DNA of 8,710 bases from an uncultured Collinsella sp. (lineage in GTDB: Bacteria; Actinomycetota; Coriobacteriia; Coriobacteriales; Coriobacteriaceae): positions 1-8,710 of the forward strand of contig CABTZA010000077.1 of the NCBI GenBank assembly GCA_902489225.1, read 5' to 3'. Below, piece by piece: positions 1 to 5,271 of the stretch. The translations under genes were made by a program, and so were the position numbers. The notes under the pieces are model-generated. The model ran no database searches and was not told the origin of the DNA. It saw only the letters and a list, made by a program, of their open reading frames with translations. Within the stretch, counting starts at the first letter, position 1; each line of letters opens with the position of its first letter.

Positions 1-1431
1 ATTAAGGAGCGCATCTCGCAGTTTGGCGGCAAGCTCTATTTGGAGTTTGGCGGTAAGCTATTCGATGACTATCATGCGAGCCGCGTGCTACCGGGTTTTG
101 AACCGGACAGCAAGTTCCGCATGCTCAAGAGCATCGCCGACGATGTCGAGGTTATCATCGCGATCAACGCGAACCACATCGAGAAAAACAAGGCTCGTGG
201 TGACCTGGGCATTACCTATGACGAGGATGTGCTGCGCCTGGTTGACCTGTTCCGCGGCAACGGCTTTGCCGTCGCGGCTGTGGTCATCACCCAGTACGCT
301 GGCCAGCCTGCTGCTGATGTGTTCCGCAACCGCCTGAACGCGCTCGGTATTCCCGCCAAGCTGCACTATCCCATCGAGGGGTATCCGCACGATGTCGATC
401 TGATCGTGTCCGACGATGGCTACGGCAAGAACGAGTTTGTCGAGACCACGCGTCCGCTCGTCGTGGTCACCGCTCCCGGCCCCGGCTCAGGCAAGCTCGC
501 CACTTGCCTCTCGCAGCTCTATCACGAGCACAAGCACGGCACCGCCGCCGGCTACGCCAAGTTCGAGACTTTCCCGGTCTGGAATCTGCCCCTCACGCAT
601 CCGGTCAACATCGCCTATGAGGCAGCAACGGCCGATCTCGACGATGCCAATATCATCGACTCCTTCCACTTGGAGGCCTACAACAAGACCACGGTCAACT
701 ACAACCGCGACGTCGAGGCCTTCCCGGTGGTCCGTGCTCTGATGGAAAAGATCCTGGGCAAGAGCCCCTATCAGAGTCCTACGGACATGGGCGTCAATAT
801 GGTCGGCTTTGCCATCACCGATGACGATGCCTGCCGCGACGCTTCCAAGATGGAGATCGTCCGCCGCTACTTTACCGCGGTCGAAAATGTGCGCCGTACC
901 GGCGTGGGCGATGAGCAAGTCGACCGTCTCAAGATTATTATGAAGAAAGCCGGCATCGATAAGAACTACTCACCGGCGCGCTCGGCGGCCCTCACCAGGG
1001 AGCAGCTGACGGGTGGTCCCGTGGGTGCCATGGTCATGCCCGATGGCTCCGTGGTGACCGGTAAGACCTCCACGCGCCTGGGCGCCGCAAGTTCGCTCAT
1101 TATGAACGCCCTCAAGCATGTCTCGGGCGTCGACCTTGAGCTCGAGGTCATTAGCGATGAGGCGATCGAGCCCATCAGCAAGCTCAAGACGCATTTCCTG
1201 GGCAGCAAAAACCCTCGCCTCCACACCGACGAGACGCTTATGGCGCTGTCGATCACCTCGGCCATGAGTGAGACGGCCGCTCGCGTCCTTTCGGGCCTGG
1301 AACAGCTGCGCGGTTGCGATGCCTTCTTTAGCGTGATTATCTCGCCGACGGACGAGACGGTACTGCGCAAACTGGGTATCAACGTGTGCTGCGAGCCCAA
1401 GTTTGAGCGCCGCGGTTTCTTCCACCGCTAA
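1..1431 (+). CDS. UPF0371 / DUF1846 family protein, 5' end outside the window
   Basis: The reading frame is open from base 1 to the TAA at 1429-1431 and shows 476 residues. By memory of the family (about 490-510 residues), only some 20 N-terminal residues are missing; a TTG at 40 is internal, not the start. Visible family hallmarks are LYLEFGGK near the left edge, the stretch INANHIEKNKARGDLGITYD, the glycine-rich loop APGPGSGK (visible residues 158-165), ETFPVWNLPLTHPVN, ATADLDD, VNYNRD, SPTDMGVNMVGFAITDD, and near the C-terminus GSKNPRLHTDE and LRKLGIN. There is no signal peptide or membrane segment in the visible part, so it is probably cytosolic. The biochemical role of the family is not established to my knowledge. 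The GPGSGK loop resembles a phosphate-binding loop, but nucleotide binding is only inferred. A terminator follows directly, so this gene ends its transcription unit. The family call is secure; the function is open. Confidence 0.93.
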   Translation: MKERISQFGGKLYLEFGGKLFDDYHASRVLPGFEPDSKFRMLKSIADDVEVIIAINANHIEKNKARGDLGITYDEDVLRLVDLFRGNGFAVAAVVITQYAGQPAADVFRNRLNALGIPAKLHYPIEGYPHDVDLIVSDDGYGKNEFVETTRPLVVVTAPGPGSGKLATCLSQLYHEHKHGTAAGYAKFETFPVWNLPLTHPVNIAYEAATADLDDANIIDSFHLEAYNKTTVNYNRDVEAFPVVRALMEKILGKSPYQSPTDMGVNMVGFAITDDDACRDASKMEIVRRYFTAVENVRRTGVGDEQVDRLKIIMKKAGIDKNYSPARSAALTREQLTGGPVGAMVMPDGSVVTGKTSTRLGAASSLIMNALKHVSGVDLELEVISDEAIEPISKLKTHFLGSKNPRLHTDETLMALSITSAMSETAARVLSGLEQLRGCDAFFSVIISPTDETVLRKLGINVCCEPKFERRGFFHR

Positions 1432-1465
1432 GTTTGAAGCACCGCGGTAATTGCATTGCATTTTG

Positions 1466-1498
1466 GCCGTATCGGGTTGGCGCCCGGTACGGCTTTTT
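1466..1498 (+). terminator. Intrinsic terminator of the UPF0371 gene
   Basis: An 11-bp stem (GCCGTATCGGG at 1466-1476 pairing with CCCGGTACGGC at 1483-1493, one T-G wobble) has a 6-nt loop and is followed at once by TTTTT (1494-1498). It lies 35 nt after the UPF0371 stop codon. Stem strength, spacing and T-run make this a textbook Rho-independent terminator. Confidence 0.9.
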
Positions 1499-1561
1499 GA
1501 TCAATAAAGCGCCATTTCGGCGAAAAATAGCCGTTTACCTGCCTAGAAACAATTTGAGCGG

Positions 1562-1569
1562 TATACAAT
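1562..1569 (+). promoter_or_regulatory. Possible promoter -10 box for the winged-helix gene
   Basis: TATACAAT at 1562-1569 contains TACAAT, one mismatch from the sigma-70 -10 consensus. No convincing -35 hexamer lies 16-18 bp upstream (the best, TTTACC at 1534-1539, is too far). The site follows the upstream terminator and would give a leader of roughly 110 nt. In that leader CATCC (1584-1588) can pair with GGATG (1595-1599), a weak hairpin with no T-run. A promoter is needed somewhere between 1499 and 1686 if the gene is expressed alone; this is the best candidate, not a proven one. Confidence 0.35.
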
Positions 1570-1686
1570 AACCGTAACTGTTTCATCCTTAGCGGGATGC
1601 CGCATGATGGATATTACCTGCCATCGTGAGGTGTGTCGGTCGCGCACGGCGCGTTAGATGCTCGTGCTCGGTTTGAGGAGGCTGCT

Positions 1687-2025
1687 ATGGCGGGCAAGGG
1701 TCGTGCGAGTGTCAACGATATGAAGCGTGTTGAGGTGCTGGTGTTGATGGAAATCGACCAGCAAACCGAAGACAATGGCGGGCCGTATGGTTTCTCGCGC
1801 AAAACGCTTGCCGAGCGCGTGGGGGTTTCGCCGTATCGTGCCCGCGCCGCAATCGATCGCTTGGATTCCGAAGGCATGATTGATGTCGTCTCGCGTTATA
1901 GCGACGACGGCGGTCAGCTTGCAAATGGCATTTGCCTCACCGAACGTGGCGAGTGGTATCTTGAGGGCGTCCGTACCGGCATGCTCGTTCAAGAAATGCT
2001 TGAGGACGAGGTTGCTGATCGATAG
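1687..2025 (+). CDS. Small winged helix-turn-helix DNA-binding protein
   Basis: This 112-residue protein has the layout of a single winged-helix domain. A first helix lies at about residues 10-25 (VEVLVLMEID). A helix-turn-helix follows at about 37-63 (FSRKTLAERVGVSPYRARAAIDRL), a typical 'fixed start, recognition helix' pattern. A beta wing spans about 64-86 (MIDVVSRYSDDGGQLANGICLTERG), and an acidic C-terminal helix runs to the end. The start was set at ATG 1687 because GAGGAGG (1675-1681) sits 5 nt before it; an in-frame GTG at 1633 has no such site and adds residues with no domain character. The fold recalls MarR- and GntR-type regulators, but no ligand domain is present and I cannot assign a subfamily. 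It is flanked by terminators on both sides (1466-1498 and 2050-2082), so it is a monocistronic unit. Targets are unknown. That it binds DNA is an inference from the fold. Confidence 0.8.
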   Translation: MAGKGRASVNDMKRVEVLVLMEIDQQTEDNGGPYGFSRKTLAERVGVSPYRARAAIDRLDSEGMIDVVSRYSDDGGQLANGICLTERGEWYLEGVRTGMLVQEMLEDEVADR

Positions 2026-2049
2026 CAGCATGTAACCCTTGCCATAGCG

Positions 2050-2082
2050 ACGCCGCCTGGGAAACCGGGCGGCGTTTTGTTT
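2050..2082 (+). terminator. Intrinsic terminator of the winged-helix gene
   Basis: ACGCCGCCTGG (2050-2060) pairs with CCGGGCGGCGT (2065-2075) with one T-G wobble, closed by a GAAA tetraloop and followed by TTTTGTTT. It begins 24 nt after the stop codon. It lies upstream of the likely pyrG promoter, so it separates the two units and is not a pyrG attenuator. Confidence 0.9.
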
Positions 2083-2116
2083 CAAGATTGAGAAATGCAA
2101 TCGCACGCGAGAAAAA

Positions 2117-2148
2117 TTGCGAACGGTCCGCGGCGCGAGTATTACAAT
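2117..2148 (+). promoter_or_regulatory. Possible pyrG promoter
   Basis: TTGCGA (2117-2122) is followed after 17 bp by TATTAC (2140-2145); an overlapping TACAAT (2143-2148) is closer to the -10 consensus but at 20-bp spacing. Either would start transcription near 2151-2156 and give a leader of about 50 nt before the pyrG ATG. The position between the terminator at 2050-2082 and pyrG makes a promoter here likely, while the exact boxes are uncertain. I see no second terminator hairpin in the leader, so the CTP-sensing attenuation known for Bacillus pyrG is not apparent. Confidence 0.45.
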
Positions 2149-2203
2149 GAAGACCCGTAAGATGTGGATAAACAACTTCTACGGGAAGCGCAGGTAACTC
2201 AAT

Positions 2204-3865
2204 ATGACCAAGCATGTGTTCGTAACCGGTGGCGTGGTTTCGTCCCTGGGCAAGGGTATCACCGCGGCCTCGCTGGGCCGTCTGCTCAAGTCGCGTGGCT
2301 ACAAAGTAACGATGCAGAAGGCCGACCCGTATCTGAACGTCGACCCCGGTACCATGAGCCCGTTCCAGCATGGTGAGGTCTTCGTTACCGAGGATGGTTA
2401 CGAGTCCGACCTGGACCTGGGTCATTACGAGCGCTTTATTGATGAGAACCTGACCCGCGATTCCAACTTTACGACCGGTGCCATCTACAAAAGCCTAATC
2501 GCCCGCGAGCGTCGCGGCGACTTTTTGGGCGGTACCGTGCAGGTGATTCCCCACGTCACCAATGCCATTAAGGACAAGTTCCGCCGCATCGAGGAGCAGA
2601 CCGGCTCCGATGTAGTCATCACCGAGCTGGGCGGCACGATTGGCGACATCGAGTCCCAGCCGTTTGTCGAGGCCATCCGTCAGTACCGCAAGGAGGCCGG
2701 CCCCGAGAACGTCTGCTACATCCACGTGTCGCTCGTTCCCTATATCGCCGCCGCCCACGAGGTCAAGACCAAGCCCACACAGCATTCCGTCAAGGAGCTC
2801 CGCAGCTTTGGCATCCAGCCCGATATTATCGTGCTGCGCTCCGACCACCATATCGATGACGCTATCCGCGGAAAGATCGCAAGCTTCTGCGACGTCGACA
2901 CCGATTGCGTCTTTACCAACGAGGACTGCGCGAGCATTTACGATGTTCCGCAGCTGCTTGCCGAGCAGGACTTTGACCTGCGCATTTGCGAGCGCCTGGG
3001 TCTGGACCCGCGTGAGCGCGACATGAGCGAGTGGAACGAGTTCCTGCGCAAACAGAATCACGCCAACCATCACGCCGACAAGGTGAAGATCGCCGTCGTG
3101 GGCAAGTACACGCAGCTGCCCGATGCGTACCTGTCGGTTATCGAGGCCCTGCACCATGCGGGCGTCTTCTACGATCGCCATGTGGACGTCCAGCTGGTCG
3201 ACGGCGAGAGCCTCGACGAGCAGAATGTCTCCGAGGTTCTGGGCGACGCCTCGGGCATCCTGGTCCCCGGCGGCTTTGGCAAGCGCGCCCTGGAGGGCAA
3301 GATCCTCGCGGCCGAGTTTGCCCGTGAGCACAAGATTCCGTATCTGGGCATTTGCCTGGGTATGCAGGTGGCCGTGTGCGAATTTGCGCGCAATGTCGTC
3401 GGCCTTGCCGGCGCCAGCTCCTCTGAGTTCGATCCGGATGGCCCGTATAGTGTCATCGATCTGATGAGCTCGCAGGAGGACGTGACCGAGAAGGGCGGCA
3501 CCATGCGCCTGGGCGCCTATCCGTGCAAGCTCGCCGCCGATACCCTTGCTCGCGAGGCATATGGCGAGGAACTCGTCTACGAGCGTCACCGTCACCGCTT
3601 TGAGTTCAACAACGCCTTCCGCGACCAGCTCGAGGACGCCGGTTTGGTTATCTCGGGTCTGTCGCCTGACGAGCGCCTGGTCGAGATGGTCGAGCTGCCG
3701 CGCGACGTGCATCCGTGGTATGTGGCAACCCAGGCTCATCCCGAGTTCAAGAGCCGCCCGACCAACCCGCAGCCGCTGTTCCGCGAGTTCGTACGCGCTT
3801 CGATCGGCCAGCACGAGGGTGTCGACCGTCTGCAGGTGACGCCCATGAACCTCGCTACGGACTAA
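2204..3865 (+). CDS. pyrG: CTP synthase (glutamine-hydrolysing)
   Basis: This enzyme makes CTP from UTP, ATP and glutamine in the cytosol, the last step of de novo pyrimidine nucleotide synthesis. The 553-residue length matches the family (E. coli 545). The N-terminal amidoligase domain (about 1-270) opens with TKHVFVTGGVVSSLGKGI, holding the P-loop-like SLGKG, and continues with KADPYLNVDPGTMSPFQHGE and ELGGTIGDIESQPF. The glutaminase domain starts around G300-K301-Y302 (VVGKYTQLPDAYLSV). It has the GGFG oxyanion loop (356-359), the nucleophile C384 in GICLGMQ, and the H512/E514 pair in AHPEFKSRP. All catalytic residues are present. The start is ATG 2204, with only a modest ribosome site (CAGG, 2191-2194), and it begins exactly at the conserved N-terminus. 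xerD follows after 2 nt, so both are probably one operon. Regulation by product CTP is family knowledge; nothing in the leader shows it. Confidence 0.98.
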   Translation: MTKHVFVTGGVVSSLGKGITAASLGRLLKSRGYKVTMQKADPYLNVDPGTMSPFQHGEVFVTEDGYESDLDLGHYERFIDENLTRDSNFTTGAIYKSLIARERRGDFLGGTVQVIPHVTNAIKDKFRRIEEQTGSDVVITELGGTIGDIESQPFVEAIRQYRKEAGPENVCYIHVSLVPYIAAAHEVKTKPTQHSVKELRSFGIQPDIIVLRSDHHIDDAIRGKIASFCDVDTDCVFTNEDCASIYDVPQLLAEQDFDLRICERLGLDPRERDMSEWNEFLRKQNHANHHADKVKIAVVGKYTQLPDAYLSVIEALHHAGVFYDRHVDVQLVDGESLDEQNVSEVLGDASGILVPGGFGKRALEGKILAAEFAREHKIPYLGICLGMQVAVCEFARNVVGLAGASSSEFDPDGPYSVIDLMSSQEDVTEKGGTMRLGAYPCKLAADTLAREAYGEELVYERHRHRFEFNNAFRDQLEDAGLVISGLSPDERLVEMVELPRDVHPWYVATQAHPEFKSRPTNPQPLFREFVRASIGQHEGVDRLQVTPMNLATD

Positions 3866-3867
3866 GG

Positions 3868-4809
3868 GTGCCGGCGAATAAGGAACATACCGAAGCTACT
3901 CCCTCGTCGCTCGCCGTGGCGGCGGGGGAGTATCTCGATTACCTCGCGGTCGAGCGGGGTTTGGCGCGCAACACGATTGCGGCCTATCGTCGTGACCTGA
4001 CGACGTACTGCGCCTATCTGGAGCGGGCGGGTATTGTGTCTTTTGAAGAGGTGACTCGTCAGGTCGTGGAGGGCTTTGTCGCCGACCGTCGCGATGGGGG
4101 CTATTCCGATGCCTCGGTGGAGCGTGCGCTTGCAGCCGTGAAGGGCCTGCATGCCTTTTTGGTGCGCGATGGGGCTGTAGCCCAAAATCCAACGGCGGCG
4201 TTGCGCCTGCCTAAAAAGGCTGAGCGTTTGCCGGAGTATCTATCGGTGGAGGATGTCTCGGCTCTGCTCGATCAAGACTTCCCCGAGGGCGAGATGGGCT
4301 TGCGCGACCATGCCATCTTGGAAGTGCTCTACGGATGCGGTTTGCGTGTGAGCGAGTTGGTGGGGCTCGATGTGGGCGATATCCATATTGACGATGGCTT
4401 TGTACTCGTTCGCGGTAAGGGCTCAAAGGAACGCCTGTCCCCGCTGGTGGGAAGCGCGGCGCGAGCTCTGATGCTCTATGTAACTGAGGGACGTTCTCGC
4501 TTGGCGGCCCATGCCCGCGGAACCGAGACCTCGGCGGTCTTTTTAAATAAGAACGGACGTCGCCTGTCGCGCCAGGCCGTGCATACGATATGCGAGCGGT
4601 ATGGGCGCCAGGTGGGGCTGGTTGGGCTCCATCCCCACACCCTGCGCCACTCCTTTGCCACCCACATGCTCGCGGGCGGTGCCGACCTGCGTGTGCTGCA
4701 GGAGATTTTGGGCCATGCCGATATTTCGACCACGCAGGTCTACACGCATGTCGACCGCACGCAACTGACCGAGGTCTATCTGGCGGCGCATCCGTTGGCA
4801 CATCGCTAG
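3868..4809 (+). CDS. xerD: Site-specific tyrosine recombinase XerD
   Basis: XerD-type recombinase of 313 residues, which resolves chromosome dimers at dif together with XerC or alone. The N-terminal core-binding domain (about 15-105) shows the usual pattern EYLDYLAVERGLARNTIAAY. The catalytic domain carries the full set: R160 (GCGLRVSEL), K184 (GKGSKER), H257 and R260 (HTLRHS), H283 (GHAD) and the nucleophile Y292 (QVYTHVD). The likely start is GTG 3868, 2 nt after the pyrG stop. No clear Shine-Dalgarno site precedes it, so translation probably depends on coupling to pyrG. A second in-frame GTG at 3916 (giving MAAGEYLDYL) would also leave the domain whole and cannot be excluded. The frame remains open upstream into pyrG, but that part only reads pyrG out of frame. 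XerC is a close alternative name; the xerD call rests on overall similarity and is less sure than the family. Confidence 0.9.
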   Translation: MPANKEHTEATPSSLAVAAGEYLDYLAVERGLARNTIAAYRRDLTTYCAYLERAGIVSFEEVTRQVVEGFVADRRDGGYSDASVERALAAVKGLHAFLVRDGAVAQNPTAALRLPKKAERLPEYLSVEDVSALLDQDFPEGEMGLRDHAILEVLYGCGLRVSELVGLDVGDIHIDDGFVLVRGKGSKERLSPLVGSAARALMLYVTEGRSRLAAHARGTETSAVFLNKNGRRLSRQAVHTICERYGRQVGLVGLHPHTLRHSFATHMLAGGADLRVLQEILGHADISTTQVYTHVDRTQLTEVYLAAHPLAHR

Positions 4810-4825
4810 TACCTCGCTGACCTGC

Positions 4826-4839
4826 ATATTTATAAATAT
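4826..4839. repeat. Perfect 14-bp AT-only palindrome
   Basis: ATATTTATAAATAT is its own reverse complement. It lies 17 nt after the xerD stop and 5 nt before the long GC-rich hairpin at 4845-4906. It stands out in a GC-rich genome. It may act with that hairpin, supplying the AT-rich exit for transcripts from the opposite strand, or it may be the edge of an inserted repeat. Confidence 0.6.
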
Positions 4840-4844
4840 TAAAG

Positions 4845-4912
4845 GGGACGGGCCCCAGATTGCCGAGACGCACTTTTGCGCACGTGGGCAATCTGGGGCC
4901 CGTCCCATTTTT
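4845..4912 (+). terminator. Long 20-bp hairpin plus T-run after xerD, terminator or palindromic repeat element
   Basis: GGGACGGGCCCCAGATTGCC (4845-4864) is matched without error by its reverse complement at 4887-4906. The 22-nt spacer can fold further (CGCA 4869-4872 with TGCG 4877-4880). ATTTTT follows at 4907-4912, so it should stop pyrG-xerD transcription. A 20-bp perfect stem is far longer than the two other terminators in the window (11 bp each), and its core GGGACGG recurs in this intergenic block. It may therefore be a dispersed palindromic (REP/MITE-like) element that doubles as a terminator. Terminator function is likely; the repeat nature is inference. Confidence 0.8.
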
Positions 4913-4930
4913 CGCCAGACACCGACGCGT

Positions 4931-4971
4931 TGGTGGGCCGTGTGTACCGTGGGTGGGGGAGTTTGGGGACG
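4931..4971 (+). promoter_or_regulatory. Distal TGGG repeat cluster, possible MraZ binding site
   Basis: TGGG occurs at 4934, 4950, 4954 and 4964. The last two read TGGGG-N5-TGGGG, a 10-bp period, and 4934 is in the same phase. This matches the TGGGN-N5-TGGGN arrangement described for E. coli MraZ operators. The cluster lies about 170 bp upstream of the promoter-proximal cluster. No promoter boxes are evident beside it. Confidence 0.4.
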
Positions 4972-5004
4972 ATGTGAACGGTGTGTAAAGGGACGTAAAA
5001 ATCG

Positions 5005-5030
5005 CCTCAAGGTCAACTTGAAGGTTGAGG
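5005..5030. repeat. Nested imperfect palindrome, possible operator
   Basis: CCTCAA (5005-5010) is the reverse complement of TTGAGG (5025-5030), and TCAACTTGA (5013-5021) between them is itself palindromic around its central C. The left part also pairs as CCTCAAG against CTTGAAGG with one bulge. The look recalls operators of MerR-family regulators such as SoxR, but no MerR gene is in view and no promoter with a 19-bp spacer is visible here. Confidence 0.3.
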
Positions 5031-5072
5031 TTCGCGGGCGTGGTTCTACAGGTGGCATCCCGCCTTTGCTGC

Positions 5073-5128
5073 AAACACAACATATTGTGTTTTCGAACAT
5101 ATGCTCGGGGGTGTTTTACAACATATTG
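5073..5128. promoter_or_regulatory. Array of three AACATAT-centred operator-like sites
   Basis: Three sites share AACATAT at 5079, 5096 and 5120. The first sits in an 8-bp perfect inverted repeat, AAACACAA (5073-5080) and TTGTGTTT (5085-5092), with centre CATA. The second is CGAACATATGCTCG. The third is CAACATATTG with GTGTTTT before it. GTGTTTT-N3-ACATAT is repeated at 5087-5102 and 5111-5126, and ACAACATATTG at 5077-5087 and 5118-5128. The array is upstream of the mraZ promoter. Repeated palindromes of this kind usually mark binding of a dimeric regulator, here unidentified. Confidence 0.5.
5094..5107. promoter_or_regulatory. LexA (SOS) box-like site upstream of mraZ
   Basis: CGAACATATGCTCG differs at one position from CGAAC-N4-GTTCG, the core of the SOS box of Gram-positive bacteria and actinobacteria; with the flanking bases (T before, G after) it matches 10 of 12 fixed positions of TCGAAC-N4-GTTCGA. 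It is the middle member of the AACATAT array. It lies about 70 bp upstream of the recognised -35 box rather than over it, which weakens a simple repressor model. No lexA gene is in the window. Confidence 0.35.
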
Positions 5129-5187
5129 GGGGTGGAGTGGTGGGGTGGGGTGGGGGAAGGGGTGGGGAAAGGTGTTGAAAAATGGGA
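5127..5187 (+). promoter_or_regulatory. Promoter-proximal TGGGG repeat array, likely MraZ operator
   Basis: A run of G-rich pentamers begins with T at 5127, 5133, 5138, 5141, 5146, 5151, 5163, 5173 and 5183. TGGGG at 5141/5151 and TGGGG-N5-TGTTG-N5-TGGGA at 5163/5173/5183 keep a 10-bp period. MraZ forms a ring of subunits and binds such 10-bp repeats in front of its own gene in E. coli and mollicutes (established). The right end of the array overlaps the -35 box and the promoter spacer, as expected for an autorepressor. Confidence 0.65.
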
Positions 5188-5203
5188 CGGTTCCCCATAT
5201 TAT
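5175..5203 (+). promoter_or_regulatory. Sigma-70 promoter of the mraZ-rsmH-ftsL-ftsI operon
   Basis: TTGAAA (5175-5180) and TATTAT (5198-5203) are each one mismatch from consensus and are separated by exactly 17 bp. Transcription should begin near 5210, leaving about 60 nt before the mraZ ATG. The spacer holds the imperfect palindrome ATGGGACGGTTCCCCAT (5182-5198). This is the best core promoter in the window. Confidence 0.7.
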
Positions 5204-5218
5204 TGATGACGTCGACAG

Positions 5219-5235
5219 GCGGGGTGGTTCCCCGC
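5219..5235 (+). repeat. Short hairpin in the mraZ leader
   Basis: GCGGGG (5219-5224) and CCCCGC (5230-5235) form a perfect 6-bp stem with loop TGGTT. It would lie near the 5' end of the mraZ mRNA, 37 nt before the ATG. There is no T-run, so it is not a terminator. It shares GGTTCCCC with the promoter spacer (5189-5196 and 5226-5233). It may stabilise the mRNA or be a regulator site. Confidence 0.45.
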
Positions 5236-5271
5236 GTACGTGCCATCTGAGTAACCGAGGGGAGGGCGCAC

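Noticed and set aside
40..42. TTG at 40 as start of the UPF0371 gene
   Set aside because: The same frame continues upstream to base 1 and encodes family-typical residues (QFGGKLY), so the gene is truncated by the window edge.
2495..3814. Long open frame of 439 codons on the minus strand opposite pyrG
   Set aside because: It is the shadow of a GC-rich, strongly biased pyrG gene. Its translation is low-information (Leu, Val, Ala, Asp rich), has no recognisable domain, and pyrG itself is complete with all catalytic residues.
4810..4925. A dif recombination site next to xerD
   Set aside because: No 28-bp sequence with the usual 11-6-11 arm layout and TTATGT-type right arm was seen; the palindromes here are better explained as terminator or repeat.
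4940..4987. GTGTGTA repeated 41 bp apart (4940 and 4981), the same distance as the ACAACATATTG pair
   Set aside because: Only 7 bases match and the sequences in between do not align, so the equal spacing is probably chance.
4940..5206. Possible 88-codon plus-strand gene in the xerD-mraZ intergenic block
   Set aside because: It starts with GTG without a ribosome site, translates the G-rich repeats into Gly/Val/Trp-rich sequence, and overlaps the operator arrays and the promoter.
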